From the NCBI RefSeq assembly GCF_013912375.1, contig NZ_JACETV010000001.1, positions 620,001 through 684,000 of the forward strand: 64,000 nt of DNA, written 5' to 3'. This DNA is from Emticicia sp. BO119. GTDB lineage: Bacteria; Bacteroidota; Bacteroidia; Cytophagales; Spirosomataceae. Position numbers and translations under genes: made by a program. Below, in pieces: positions 37,330 to 46,344 of this stretch (the first letter of the stretch is position 1; every line of letters starts with the position of its first letter). The notes under the pieces were generated by a model. That model was not told the DNA's origin and did no database searches. It was given only the letters and a program-made list of their open reading frames with translations.

Positions 37330-38685
37330 ATGAAAACAAATAGATTCTATTGGGTAGGATTATTAATGATATCAATGCTCATTTTTCAGGCCTGTGAGCC
37401 GGACGAAATCATTACCTCACCTCTTATTTCCGGGTTAAGTTGTTCTACCGCTACAATTTCAGCTACTCCAATGAGTGGTGTAGCTTTTTCGGGTAGAGCC
37501 ACATTGGGTTATTCCGGAGGTAACGGTATTGCTTATACCGCTAAGGATAGTATAGCCTCAACAGGTGTCTTAGGTTTAAAGGCACATCTGGTAGCTGGCA
37601 TTCTTTCTCACAACGACGGTACAATTACTTATACAATTATGGGTACACCAAATTCTACCGGAAAAGCCATATTCCCGGTTTCATTCGGTGGACAAACCTG
37701 TAATTTAGAAGTTTCGGTGTCTGCCGATACCACTATTCCTAAACCATCTACAGGCTCAGTAAGTAGAGTAATGGCTGCTATTGATACTTTCCGGACTACA
37801 TTAACTACAGAACAATGGATGGCAGTTCAATTGCCTTATACCAGGCCAAACGCGATCAATTGGTCAATACAGTCTGGTAATGTGAGCAGAAATGGTTTAG
37901 AATTCAGTACCATGACTGCTCCACAGGTTATTGCCGCAAAAAAAGTCATTGAAACCGCAACCGGAACTACTGCAGATGAAGGTTATGGGGAGTTTTTACA
38001 GATAAATTTGGCTGAAGATATTCTGGCCGCTAATTCTGAGGGGAATTACTCATCAAAAAAGTATAATATTGCCTTTATTGGTACTCCAAGCCAGACAGGT
38101 ACATGGATATTGCAATTTGGTGGTCATAATTATATACAGCATATTGCTTTCAGCAATGGGGCAGTAGTAGGTGTAACTCCTTCTTTTCAGGCTGTTGAAC
38201 CTCGCACATGGTTACAGGCAGGTGTGGCTTATGCTCCTCTTGACAACGAAAAAAATAGTTTGACATCCATGTTGGCAGCATTATCGGCTACGCAATTAAT
38301 TTCAGCTAAATTAACTTCAGCTTTTTCCGAAGTAAGCATGGGGCCAGGGAAAGATGGGCAGTTTCCAACCACTAAAGTAGGGATACCTGTCAGTGCTCTG
38401 AATGCTTCACAAAAGGCACTTGTGTTAGCAGCTATCAAGCCGTGGACTCTTGATGCCGATGATGTGACAGGTATGGCTATGCTCAATATTTATGAAAAAG
38501 AATTAGACAATACCTATATCTCTTATTCAGGTAATGCAACTCTCTCTCAAAGTGGTGATTATGTTCGTATTGATGGCCCGAGTGTCTGGATAGAATTTAT
38601 TGTCAAACCCGGTTTTGTCAATCCTGCTGAAGTTCAGTATCGTTCAGTTTACAGAGACAGAAAACGAGATTATGGTGGATTATAG
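37330..38685 (+). CDS. Lipoprotein with DUF3500 domain
   Basis: 451 residues. Lipobox FQAC at about residues 19-22 marks it as a lipoprotein, probably at the outer membrane. Residues 30-135 form an Ig-like beta domain; from about 145 the DUF3500 domain follows, with FRTTLTTEQWMAVQLPYTR in part and INWSIQSGNVSRNGLEFSTM in part, and HNYIQHIAF and GPSVWIEFIVKPG near the end. Family function is unknown. Single gene with its own terminator. Confidence 0.85.
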   Translation: MKTNRFYWVGLLMISMLIFQACEPDEIITSPLISGLSCSTATISATPMSGVAFSGRATLGYSGGNGIAYTAKDSIASTGVLGLKAHLVAGILSHNDGTITYTIMGTPNSTGKAIFPVSFGGQTCNLEVSVSADTTIPKPSTGSVSRVMAAIDTFRTTLTTEQWMAVQLPYTRPNAINWSIQSGNVSRNGLEFSTMTAPQVIAAKKVIETATGTTADEGYGEFLQINLAEDILAANSEGNYSSKKYNIAFIGTPSQTGTWILQFGGHNYIQHIAFSNGAVVGVTPSFQAVEPRTWLQAGVAYAPLDNEKNSLTSMLAALSATQLISAKLTSAFSEVSMGPGKDGQFPTTKVGIPVSALNASQKALVLAAIKPWTLDADDVTGMAMLNIYEKELDNTYISYSGNATLSQSGDYVRIDGPSVWIEFIVKPGFVNPAEVQYRSVYRDRKRDYGGL

Positions 38686-38740
38686 TAGTAAAGAAACAAA
38701 GTGATGTTCCCGTTTGTTCGCTTCATTTGTCTGAAACAGT

Positions 38741-38768
38741 AAAGTACCTCATATGGGGTACTTTTTTG
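38741..38768 (+). terminator. Rho-independent terminator after DUF3500 gene
   Basis: Stem AAAGTACC (38741-38748) with GGTACTTT (38757-38764), 8-base loop, then TTTT. Located 56 bp after the stop. Confidence 0.8.
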
Positions 38769-38869
38769 TTAACGATAGGTTAAATTATGTAGAATTAGTA
38801 ACCTGATTTGCTCCTGTCTCTTTTATATATGATATAAAATGTAGTTTAGAAGTAATAAAAAAGATAAAG

Positions 38870-39088
38870 ATGGAAGAATACTATAGGAATCTGATTATAG
38901 AGCTATTCAAAAAAAAGAAGAGAATGGATATTAGAATGTTGGTACGCAAAGTTGATTTAAATTCTATATATGAATTGAATGAAAATAGTTTTTATCGTAG
39001 GAAAGTAATGCAAAAACTGATAGAAAATAAGACTTTAACTATTGTACAGATTGATGGTATCAGCTATTATCAATTAAATGAAACTTAG
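38870..39088 (+). CDS. Small protein, unknown
   Basis: 72 residues, rich in Lys, Arg, Ile and Leu, probably soluble and helical with a beta turn at the end (IVQIDGISYYQL), as in small winged-helix proteins. Alternative short frames are not better. No family recognised; coding status moderately supported by normal codon use. Confidence 0.5.
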   Translation: MEEYYRNLIIELFKKKKRMDIRMLVRKVDLNSIYELNENSFYRRKVMQKLIENKTLTIVQIDGISYYQLNET

Positions 39089-39188
39089 ATTTCGCACAAA
39101 GAATTACTGTAAAAGGAAATTCTGGTAAATGCCCTCTTCTTCTAAACCAATAAAAAAACAAAAATCACCCTGATACATCGGCTACTCA

Positions 39189-39437
39189 TCAAATCATAAA
39201 ATTATTGAAAATTGTCAGTTTAATAAATCCTGCTCCAGGAGCAAAAGACGATTGATACATAACTTTCAAATCGTTGAGGTAATTCACGAAATCATTCATT
39301 TTCTTCTGTGAAACCTCTTTACTGATGGAAACGGTCAGAGCTGTTTGTAATGCGCTGGTGCTGATTTCAGTATAAGCAATCTCATAACGCCGTAATGCGT
39401 AAGTGATGTCGTTATTGAGTTCATTAAAAGTCTTCAT
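39189..39437 (-). CDS. Small protein, paralogue of 17883-18119
   Basis: 82 residues from the ATG at 39437; the frame extends to 39473 (MPLISFTLTKDA). The segment YALRRYEIAYTEISTS matches DALQRFGIHYEEITAS in the protein at 17883-18119, and later strand and helix positions also align (DFVNYLNDLKVMYQSSF against DFIEFITQQGFKYKSYF). Function unknown. Confidence 0.55.
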   Translation of the reverse strand: MKTFNELNNDITYALRRYEIAYTEISTSALQTALTVSISKEVSQKKMNDFVNYLNDLKVMYQSSFAPGAGFIKLTIFNNFMI

Positions 39438-40251
39438 TGCGTCTTTAGTTAAAGTAAAACTTATTAACGGCAAAATATGCTTATAGAAAAGGAAAACATT
39501 TAAAAAAGGGAGAATCGTTCGGGATAGAAATTATAATGCAGTTGGTGTATTGAAGTAAATATAAGATTTAGTTCTGGATTTTCCAATCAAAATTCTATAA
39601 ATTTTTAACGTTTGACCTCTGAACTTATTGTTGAACATTAATTTGAAATTTAGCCCGAATATATTTTTCTGATAATAAGCCTAACCTTCTATTATGGCTT
39701 AATGAACCTACTTTGAAAAACTTACTGTGTGACTTTTCGAAATTATTCAACCATGAAATCTCTTTGCCTGATTTAAATTTATTGAACAAATGTTTTCTAA
39801 AATTGCCTTAGTCAAGTTATTCTGATGAAATTCAAAAAGCATAGGCAAAACTATTGTTTCTTTTAGAAACTGGTTGAGTTATTCTGAAAATATGAAAATA
39901 TTCAATCTCAGCTTTTCACCTTTACAAAAATACAACTGACAATCAGTGCCATGTAATTTCTCAGATTTATTCAAATAAGTTTTCTCTTATTTTAATCATA
40001 AAACTATTCCAATGAATTGAGTTTTTACCCAGCCTGTTTATTATTATTGAAATCGCAATTTTATTTGCCTATTACTTGTAAATAAGGCCATAATTATTTC
40101 TGTTTTTAAAATTTTTTAAATAATTATTTTACAGTAGAATATATTTGCCTATAAATTTTCTACTTTAGCAAAGTGAAAAAATAAGTTAAGAAATCTGTCT
40201 TAATTAATCCTTTGCATCTAATTATTCAATCCTAAATACAGTATTCTAAAC
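39438..40251. other. Intergenic region, 814 bp
   Basis: Largest gap outside the recT region. AT-rich. It has a hairpin TAAGCC ... GGCTTA near 39675-39705, two similar AGTTATTCTGA stretches near 39820 and 39875, and a TATATTTG box at 40140-40147 that could be the -7 element of the next gene (no -33 match). No ORF. Confidence 0.35.
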
Positions 40252-41706
40252 ATGAAAGAGAAATCAGACAAATCTCGGAGAGAATTTATTAAGAAAGGAG
40301 CAATTGCTTCTTCTTTTTTTATTGTCCCCAGAAATGTACTTGGTGGTCTTGGGTTTATTTCGCCCAGCGACCAGCTAAACATTGCGGCCATCGGCGCCGG
40401 TGGTAAAGGCCGGAGTGATATAACCAATGCCTCAGTAAAAGGCAGAGAGCGAATAGTAGCTCTTTGTGATGTTGACTTTTCGGGTTCAGCCAGCCAGACA
40501 GTAAAGCAGTTTCCAAACGCCAAATTGTATGCCGACTACCGTGAAATGCTGGATAAAGAGAAAGACATAGACGCTGTTACTATCTCTACTCCTGACCACG
40601 TGCATGGCCCTGCCGCTAAATTTGCTATGGAGCGTGGCAAACACGTATATGTGCAAAAACCGATGACACACAACATCCGTGAGGCACGTATGTTGACCGA
40701 GATGGCCCGTACACGTAAAATTGTAAGCCAGATGGGTAATCAGGGTGCATCAAACCCGCTACTGAAGACTGTACAAGGCTGGATTGATTCGGGTAAATTG
40801 GGTAAAATTGCCAAAGTACAGATCTGGACAAACCGGCCGGTATGGCCACAAGGCAATGCCATGCCAAAGCCTGATGAAGCCTTAAAACCAAAAGAACTTG
40901 ACTGGAATTTATGGCTCGGGCCTAATGAATTTAAACCTTATGTACCTGGTATGCACCCATTTGGCTGGCGTGGCTGGTGGGATTATGGCACAGGTGCTTT
41001 AGGAGATGTGGGTTGCCACCTGATAGATATTCCGTTCAGAACATTAGGTCTGAAATATCCTACTGATGCTGAATGTAGTGTAGGAACACTCTATACCAAG
41101 AGATCACCGGAATATAATCCTGAAGGTTGTCCAGCATCCTCATTGATTACACTTCATTTTGATGCCACAAAAAAGAGCCAGTCCCGCATTGAAATGACCT
41201 GGATGGATGGCGGTATCAGACCTGCGCATCCGGATCTTATTCCTGCCAATGAAGACATGGGCGGTACTAACGGTAGCAATGGTGTAATGATTATTGGTGA
41301 TAAAGGAATCATCACTACCAATATCAATGATAGCTCACCAATGATGCCGAAATTATACCTGAGCGATGGCACAAGAGAAGTTGGCCCTGATTTGCCAAAA
41401 GATATTGAACCTGAATATGGTCACCAACGTAGATGGGTAGATGCCTGTAAAGCAGGGTTTAATAGTAAAGAACATAAAGAATTAACATCGTCTTTTGATT
41501 ATGCAGGCCCAATGACAGAAACCGTATTAATGGGTAATCTGGCTATCAGAAGTTTTCTGTTGAAGCGGGATAATGGCAAAGGTCAGGCTGAATTCTTTGC
41601 CCGCAAAAAACTATTGTGGGATGGTGAAAACATGAGAATCACTAACCTTGAAGAAGCCAACCAGTTTGTAGGCAGAGCATCTTATCGTGAAGGTTGGAAA
41701 GTATAA
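40252..41706 (+). CDS. Tat-exported Gfo/Idh/MocA-family oxidoreductase
   Basis: 484 residues. A twin-arginine signal, SRREFIKKGAIASSFF, opens the protein. The Rossmann fold follows (NIAAIGAGGKGRSD), then ALCDVDFSG, STPDHVHGPAAKFAMERGKH in part, and the lysine of VQKPMTHN, the usual catalytic or substrate-binding EKP position. It likely binds NAD(P) before export and acts on a sugar or inositol derivative in the periplasm. Single gene. Confidence 0.9.
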   Translation: MKEKSDKSRREFIKKGAIASSFFIVPRNVLGGLGFISPSDQLNIAAIGAGGKGRSDITNASVKGRERIVALCDVDFSGSASQTVKQFPNAKLYADYREMLDKEKDIDAVTISTPDHVHGPAAKFAMERGKHVYVQKPMTHNIREARMLTEMARTRKIVSQMGNQGASNPLLKTVQGWIDSGKLGKIAKVQIWTNRPVWPQGNAMPKPDEALKPKELDWNLWLGPNEFKPYVPGMHPFGWRGWWDYGTGALGDVGCHLIDIPFRTLGLKYPTDAECSVGTLYTKRSPEYNPEGCPASSLITLHFDATKKSQSRIEMTWMDGGIRPAHPDLIPANEDMGGTNGSNGVMIIGDKGIITTNINDSSPMMPKLYLSDGTREVGPDLPKDIEPEYGHQRRWVDACKAGFNSKEHKELTSSFDYAGPMTETVLMGNLAIRSFLLKRDNGKGQAEFFARKKLLWDGENMRITNLEEANQFVGRASYREGWKV

Positions 41707-41726
41707 TTGAAGTAAATTTAGATATA

Positions 41727-41758
41727 TAAAGGCATAAGTAATATTATTTATGCCTTTA
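41727..41758. terminator. Terminator hairpin between convergent genes
   Basis: Perfect 11-bp inverted repeat TAAAGGCATAA (41727-41737) with its complement at 41748-41758, in the gap between the convergent oxidoreductase and ABC-F genes. T-tract is short (TTATT). Confidence 0.65.
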
Positions 41759-41830
41759 TTATTTGATTAGGGGAGTATTGTATCAGTACTTCGCCTTATT
41801 TTGGAATAATGTTCCTATTTATGTCATAAG

Positions 41831-43441
41831 TTAATATTTGTGATCAGCCTTTGGTATCTCAATTTGTTTTTTTATCGCAATTTCATTAATAAAATACTGG
41901 TCGTGAGAAATGACCAAAAGAGTACCATCATAATATTTAATAGCCTCAATCAATACTTGCTGGCTATATGTATCTAAATTATTGGTTGGCTCATCTAATA
42001 TAATCATATCAGGCATATTGGTGTTTATAGCAAAACAACACAGAATTAGTTTCATTTTTTCTCCTCCGCTCAGAAAAAGACATTTTCTTTCCCACAAATC
42101 ATTTGAAAACTGATGATAATGCAGGAGCATTTTCAGATAATGTTCAGGCAGATGGCGTTCGTTGAATTGTTGTATTTGTTCAAAAACTGTCAGTTGATTA
42201 TCAATAACAGAGTAATCCTGGTCCAGATAGAAGTACTTAAACTCTGCCCTGTAGATTGTTCCATAAGATGGTTCAAATACACCTGTAATTAGTTTAAGAA
42301 GGGTACTCTTACCGGTGCCGTTATTACCTTCAATTCTGATTCTATCTCCTGAACGGATTTGAAAAGAGAAATTCTTGTGCCAAAGCATTGTAGTTCCATA
42401 AGAGTAATTAAGTTCTATGGCTTCTACCAGAATTTTCCCTTTGTGTAAGTCCGATTTCCTTAAATCTATTTTTAATATCTTTTGCGTCTTGATCTCCGCC
42501 TGCGTTTGACGAAGATTGTCTCCTGCCTCATGTATTTTTTCGTGAAGAATATCTTTCATTTTGGCAGTACTTACTTCAGCCTTGCTTTTCAGATTCCCGG
42601 CTATTATTTTTGGTAGATTCTGTTTTTTTCCATTTGCTTTGCCTCTTGATTCTTGTTTTTGTCGTTGCTCATTCAGTTCTCTTGCTTTTTTTTGGGTTTG
42701 TTTCAAAGCCTTTTGTTTTTCTTCCAGTTGTGATTCAAGTGCCTTTAATTTTCCATCGTTTTGCACTTTATAGAATTCGTAATTTCCCCCATATATCTCT
42801 ATTCCATTTTCAGAGAGTTCAAGCGTTTGATTCAGGAGGTTTAACAAGGTTCTGTCATGGCTCACTATTAAAATAGTCTGTTTACTTTTGCTGATAAATT
42901 TATAAAGCAACTCGCGACTCTCTCTATCTAAGTGATTGGTGGGTTCATCGAGCACAATGATTTCTGGTTTGTAAATCTGGATACCTGCCAAGAAAACTTT
43001 GGTCTTTTCGCCGCCACTCAATAAGTGCATAGGATGGTATAGGGATAAATGTTGCAAATGCCAATATGAAAACGCCTCCTTTATTCGCTCTTCAATTGTC
43101 CAGTCATCATTTAATAATATATAGGTCTCAGCAGAAACATCGCCCATCAGTATAGCTCCCAAAGCTTTTAATTTATTTTCAATGCCTAAAGCTTGTGCTA
43201 CGTTCAAATGATTATACTCACCTAAATGTTGAGGCACATAATATGGTTTTTCAGTATGAAAAACGGCACCAGCAGATGTCTGTAATTGTCCGGCAATTAT
43301 TTTCAGTAAAGTTGATTTGCCAGAACCATTATTTCCCACTAAGGCAGCTTTCTGACCTTTGAGAATGACAAAACTTATATTTTGAAACAGAGTGGTTTTG
43401 TCTGAAAGCGTATAAGAAATAGATTTAATAATGATACTCAT
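41831..43441 (-). CDS. ABC-F family ATPase
   Basis: 536 residues with two nucleotide-binding domains and no membrane segment. Walker A GNNGSGKST and GNNGTGKST, signatures LSGGEKTKV and LSGGEKMKL, Walker B LDEPTNHLD and LDEPTNNLD. A charged linker (about 230-310) joins them; it holds many Lys/Gln/Glu. ABC-F proteins act on the ribosome; some protect it from antibiotics. Resistance is not proven by sequence, but the leader upstream of this gene resembles those of inducible resistance genes (inference). Confidence 0.9.
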   Translation of the reverse strand: MSIIIKSISYTLSDKTTLFQNISFVILKGQKAALVGNNGSGKSTLLKIIAGQLQTSAGAVFHTEKPYYVPQHLGEYNHLNVAQALGIENKLKALGAILMGDVSAETYILLNDDWTIEERIKEAFSYWHLQHLSLYHPMHLLSGGEKTKVFLAGIQIYKPEIIVLDEPTNHLDRESRELLYKFISKSKQTILIVSHDRTLLNLLNQTLELSENGIEIYGGNYEFYKVQNDGKLKALESQLEEKQKALKQTQKKARELNEQRQKQESRGKANGKKQNLPKIIAGNLKSKAEVSTAKMKDILHEKIHEAGDNLRQTQAEIKTQKILKIDLRKSDLHKGKILVEAIELNYSYGTTMLWHKNFSFQIRSGDRIRIEGNNGTGKSTLLKLITGVFEPSYGTIYRAEFKYFYLDQDYSVIDNQLTVFEQIQQFNERHLPEHYLKMLLHYHQFSNDLWERKCLFLSGGEKMKLILCCFAINTNMPDMIILDEPTNNLDTYSQQVLIEAIKYYDGTLLVISHDQYFINEIAIKKQIEIPKADHKY

Positions 43442-43686
43442 ATATAAATTGATGTAAAAACGTGAAGAATAAGATGCAATGAGCCAAACAAACCAAAACG
43501 TGTTTGTGGCATTTGCGCAATAAAGAATAATATATGAAGAAGGTATTACATGATTACTAAGACTGCCCTCAACAGAAAGAAGTGTTTGAGGGGAATTGAC
43601 ATTAGAGTTATCAAAACATTCCGCTGATTCGGAATCTATAAGAGCCCAATAGCTCTACTTAGTATCTTACATGGAGTATCTTTTAT
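43442..43686 (-). promoter_or_regulatory. Structured 5' leader of ABC-F gene
   Basis: About 245 nt from predicted transcription start to ATG. Three hairpins in transcript order: AGAGC/GCTCT with 6-base loop (43641-43656), ATTCCG/CGGAAT with 6-base loop (43618-43635), and the uORF hairpin (43566-43592). A weaker CAAAC/GTTTG pair near 43480-43510 follows. Pattern fits transcription or translation attenuation. Confidence 0.5.
43546..43602 (-). CDS. Leader peptide (uORF) before ABC-F gene
   Basis: ATG at 43602, 18 codons and TAA at 43546-43548, giving MSIPLKHFFLLRAVLVIM. It lies between the promoter (43693-43724) and the ABC-F start (43441). A 7-bp hairpin, CCCTCAA/TTGAGGG at 43566-43592, is wholly inside it, so a stalled ribosome would hold it open. 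Such uORFs are known before inducible ABC-F and erm genes in Firmicutes; the function here is inferred. Confidence 0.5.
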   Translation of the reverse strand: MSIPLKHFFLLRAVLVIM

Positions 43687-43692
43687 TTTTTG

Positions 43693-43724
43693 CAAAATTA
43701 AAGATTTTGGTTGTATTCTGCAAA
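43693..43724 (-). promoter_or_regulatory. Bacteroidota-type promoter of ABC-F gene
   Basis: On the minus strand: TTTG at 43724-43721, 20 bases, then TAATTTTG at 43700-43693, a full match to TTTG-N19/20-TAnnTTTG. The best promoter match in the window. Confidence 0.8.
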
Positions 43725-43865
43725 TATCAACTGATATGCGTTCTAATCTGATTAACTTTTATTTTGCTTAAGCGTAAAATACCACTCATAAAGTTTTAAA
43801 GTTTTTTCAGATTCAAATGTTTAATTTTACAGCAACCTAAATAAAACTATCCTGCCTTTACGTTT

Positions 43866-44723
43866 ATGCCAAAAGCACACACCATTGATAGAGTAAAATC
43901 CTCTGCAGACTTTAAATTAGAAAGGGTTATAACTAAGATTTTCTATTGGACTCGTATTTTATTAATTACTACCGTATGGGTAAGTGCTGGGCTCTTCGGG
44001 CTTTATATACTGGCTTTCTACGCTGCCGCGCTTTATCAGGGTAATTTAGAAAAATGGAACGGAGTTTTGCCGGGCTTATATGACCCAAATACCCAAAAAG
44101 CTACTATGGGCATTGGTTTACACTTTGCTATGGGGGGCATCGTTCTGATATTGGGTAGCATTCAGTTAATTGATGCTATCAGAATCAAATACCTGACGTT
44201 TCATCGATGGATAGGGCGTATTTATATAACGGCTTCTATTCTGGTTGCTGTTGGAGGTCTCTTCTTTATCTTAGCCAAAGGTACTATCGGTGGTACAGTG
44301 ATGAATATCGGTTTTGGTCTTTATGGTGGTCTGATGCTGGTGGCGGCTATTCAAACCTACAGGTATGCTGTTACCAAAAATCCGGACACCCACAGAGCAT
44401 GGGCATTAAGACTTTATGCTTTGGCCATTGGTTCATGGTTATATCGCATGGACTATGGGTTCTGGTTTATGCTGACCGACAAAGCCGGACATAACAATAC
44501 TTTTACAGGGGCATTTGATTATGTCATGGCTTTTTTCTTTTATATTCCTAATCTGTTGGTAGCTGAAATTTTTATACGCTCCCAGAATAAAAGTAAGACT
44601 TCTCTATGGCTGAATCTGTTTTTTATACTGGTTTTATGGTGTGTGATAAGTTTTCTGCTCCTGGCTACCTATTATTTCACAAAACTATACTGGGTCCCGG
44701 CCATTCTGGAGTGGTTGTTTTAA
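43866..44723 (+). CDS. DUF2306 membrane protein
   Basis: 285 residues with about seven membrane segments. FHRWIGRIYI, then THRAWALRLYALAIGSWLYR with conserved His and Arg, mark DUF2306, a family of cytochrome-b561-like or ferric-reductase-like membrane proteins of unknown function. It is followed 103 bp later by the serine-hydrolase homologue on the same strand. Confidence 0.82.
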   Translation: MPKAHTIDRVKSSADFKLERVITKIFYWTRILLITTVWVSAGLFGLYILAFYAAALYQGNLEKWNGVLPGLYDPNTQKATMGIGLHFAMGGIVLILGSIQLIDAIRIKYLTFHRWIGRIYITASILVAVGGLFFILAKGTIGGTVMNIGFGLYGGLMLVAAIQTYRYAVTKNPDTHRAWALRLYALAIGSWLYRMDYGFWFMLTDKAGHNNTFTGAFDYVMAFFFYIPNLLVAEIFIRSQNKSKTSLWLNLFFILVLWCVISFLLLATYYFTKLYWVPAILEWLF

Positions 44724-44826
44724 GAAATGAAACAAGGTATCGCGACTTAGCAAAATCGTGGGTTTTTAATCAGATTAAAAAAATAACCGTATATTCAATG
44801 TTTATTTCATTGAGCCTGATTACTTT

Positions 44827-46197
44827 ATGATGCGGTCTGCTTTATTAGGAGTATTTGCCTTACTATTTGTCCATCAATCGCTTATTGCACAAAATAAGGT
44901 AGCTATTATTGATACCTTGCTTAATCGGCTGAATCAGAAAAATCTTTTTAATGGCGCTATTGTAGTAGGTGAGCGAGATAGTATTTTACTAAGTAAAGGG
45001 TATGGATATGCTAATTTTTCAAGCACCACTCCATTTACTCCTGATATACCCACTGATGGAGGGGCTATTGCCGAAACCCTGACAGCAACCGCTATTTTAT
45101 TATTGGCCGACCAACAAAAACTGAGTCTTTTAGACTCAGTGCAGCAATATATTCCTGAATATCCTTATGCCAATACCCAAATCTGGAATTTACTCACACA
45201 TAGCACTGGCGGATTGCAGGATTATGGATATTATTTCGAGAAAATACCCGCCACTTATGTACTGAATACCAAGGCTATGCTTACTTTGCTGAATGAGCAA
45301 AAACCAGCTCTACTATACCCACCTGATAGCAATTTTAGTTATGATAGTCCAGGTTTGGATATTGCCGCAGCTATTGTTGAGCGTGTGAGTGGAGAATCTT
45401 ATCAGACATTTCTGAGTAAGAATTTCTTTGAACCACTCAAAATGCAGCAGTCATTTATAAGACCTCCCTTACTTAATCAGTGGCCCGGAGAAAGAATAAA
45501 GGCTTATACTTATGAAAATGATGTTTTAGAATTGGCCGACATTGGTGACCGTGAGGGTTTTTATGGTGGTAGCAATATCTGGTTTTCAGCCAATGATTTG
45601 TATAAATGGGGAAAATCTTTTTATCACCAACCGATAGTAGACGAATCTCTTATCCGTATCATTACTTCATGGGTATCTATTCAAGGCAAGCTTTCTGCCT
45701 TGCGTTTAGGTGGCTGGTATCAGGGCAGAAATAGTAATGCGCATTATTTTTGGGGAAGCGTAGCCGGATTCTACAGTTTTGTTTATTGGGATAGTCAACA
45801 GCAGTTTACTATTGCTTTTGTGAGTAATACAAATATACCTCAGTGGGTCAGACCTCAACTGACTTCGGCTTTGATAGATATTATGGAAGGCCATCGGGAA
45901 CAACCAATAGTTGAGCCATTGGCCGAAAATGTGAGCGAGAAACAAATGCAACCGATGGTAGGTAAGTATAGTATAGATGGGGTAGGGCTTGTAGAAATCT
46001 ATCTTAAAGAAAATATCCCTTACCTGCGGGCGCAATCTGAAATGGAATATAGAATCTTGCTGGTTGATGGGAAGACTTTTTATGTACCAGGCTTAGACCC
46101 ATGGATTTCGTTCCAGAAAAGACAGGGAGATAAATTTCAGAATTTATTGTGGCGTACGAGTTATTCGGAATCGAAAGGGAGTAGAGTAGAGGAGTGA
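44827..46197 (+). CDS. Secreted beta-lactamase-fold protein lacking catalytic residues
   Basis: 456 residues with a signal peptide (cleavage near residue 22). The class C/AmpC-like domain (about 30-350) is clear from GAIVVGERDSILLSKGYGYAN in part, TATAILLLADQQKLSLLDSV in part, and LLTHSTGGL. But the SxxK motif reads GAIAE (Ala80 for Ser, Glu83 for Lys) and the YxN motif reads YDS (172-174). A C-terminal DUF3471-like beta domain follows. Likely a pseudoenzyme with a binding role; all the same, the fold is intact and no frameshift is present. Confidence 0.8.
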   Translation: MMRSALLGVFALLFVHQSLIAQNKVAIIDTLLNRLNQKNLFNGAIVVGERDSILLSKGYGYANFSSTTPFTPDIPTDGGAIAETLTATAILLLADQQKLSLLDSVQQYIPEYPYANTQIWNLLTHSTGGLQDYGYYFEKIPATYVLNTKAMLTLLNEQKPALLYPPDSNFSYDSPGLDIAAAIVERVSGESYQTFLSKNFFEPLKMQQSFIRPPLLNQWPGERIKAYTYENDVLELADIGDREGFYGGSNIWFSANDLYKWGKSFYHQPIVDESLIRIITSWVSIQGKLSALRLGGWYQGRNSNAHYFWGSVAGFYSFVYWDSQQQFTIAFVSNTNIPQWVRPQLTSALIDIMEGHREQPIVEPLAENVSEKQMQPMVGKYSIDGVGLVEIYLKENIPYLRAQSEMEYRILLVDGKTFYVPGLDPWISFQKRQGDKFQNLLWRTSYSESKGSRVEE

Positions 46198-46320
46198 GAT
46201 GAAAGAATCAGAAAGCGAGCTGGAATTCGCGAAGCATTATTTTTACAACAAAATTGATTTTACCTAAATTAGATATACGTATTGTCGAAAATGGCTAACG
46301 CGATTTTATTTTTATAAAAG

Positions 46321-46340
46321 TGTGTGGATTTAGTATTTTA
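46321..46340. repeat. 20-bp direct repeat, left copy
   Basis: TGTGTGGATTTAGTATTTTA, 19 of 20 bases identical to 48330-48349, same orientation. It ends 4 bp before the recT stop codon. The two copies, 2,009 bp apart, bracket recT and the hairpin array. Confidence 0.7.
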
Positions 46341-46344
46341 TAAC

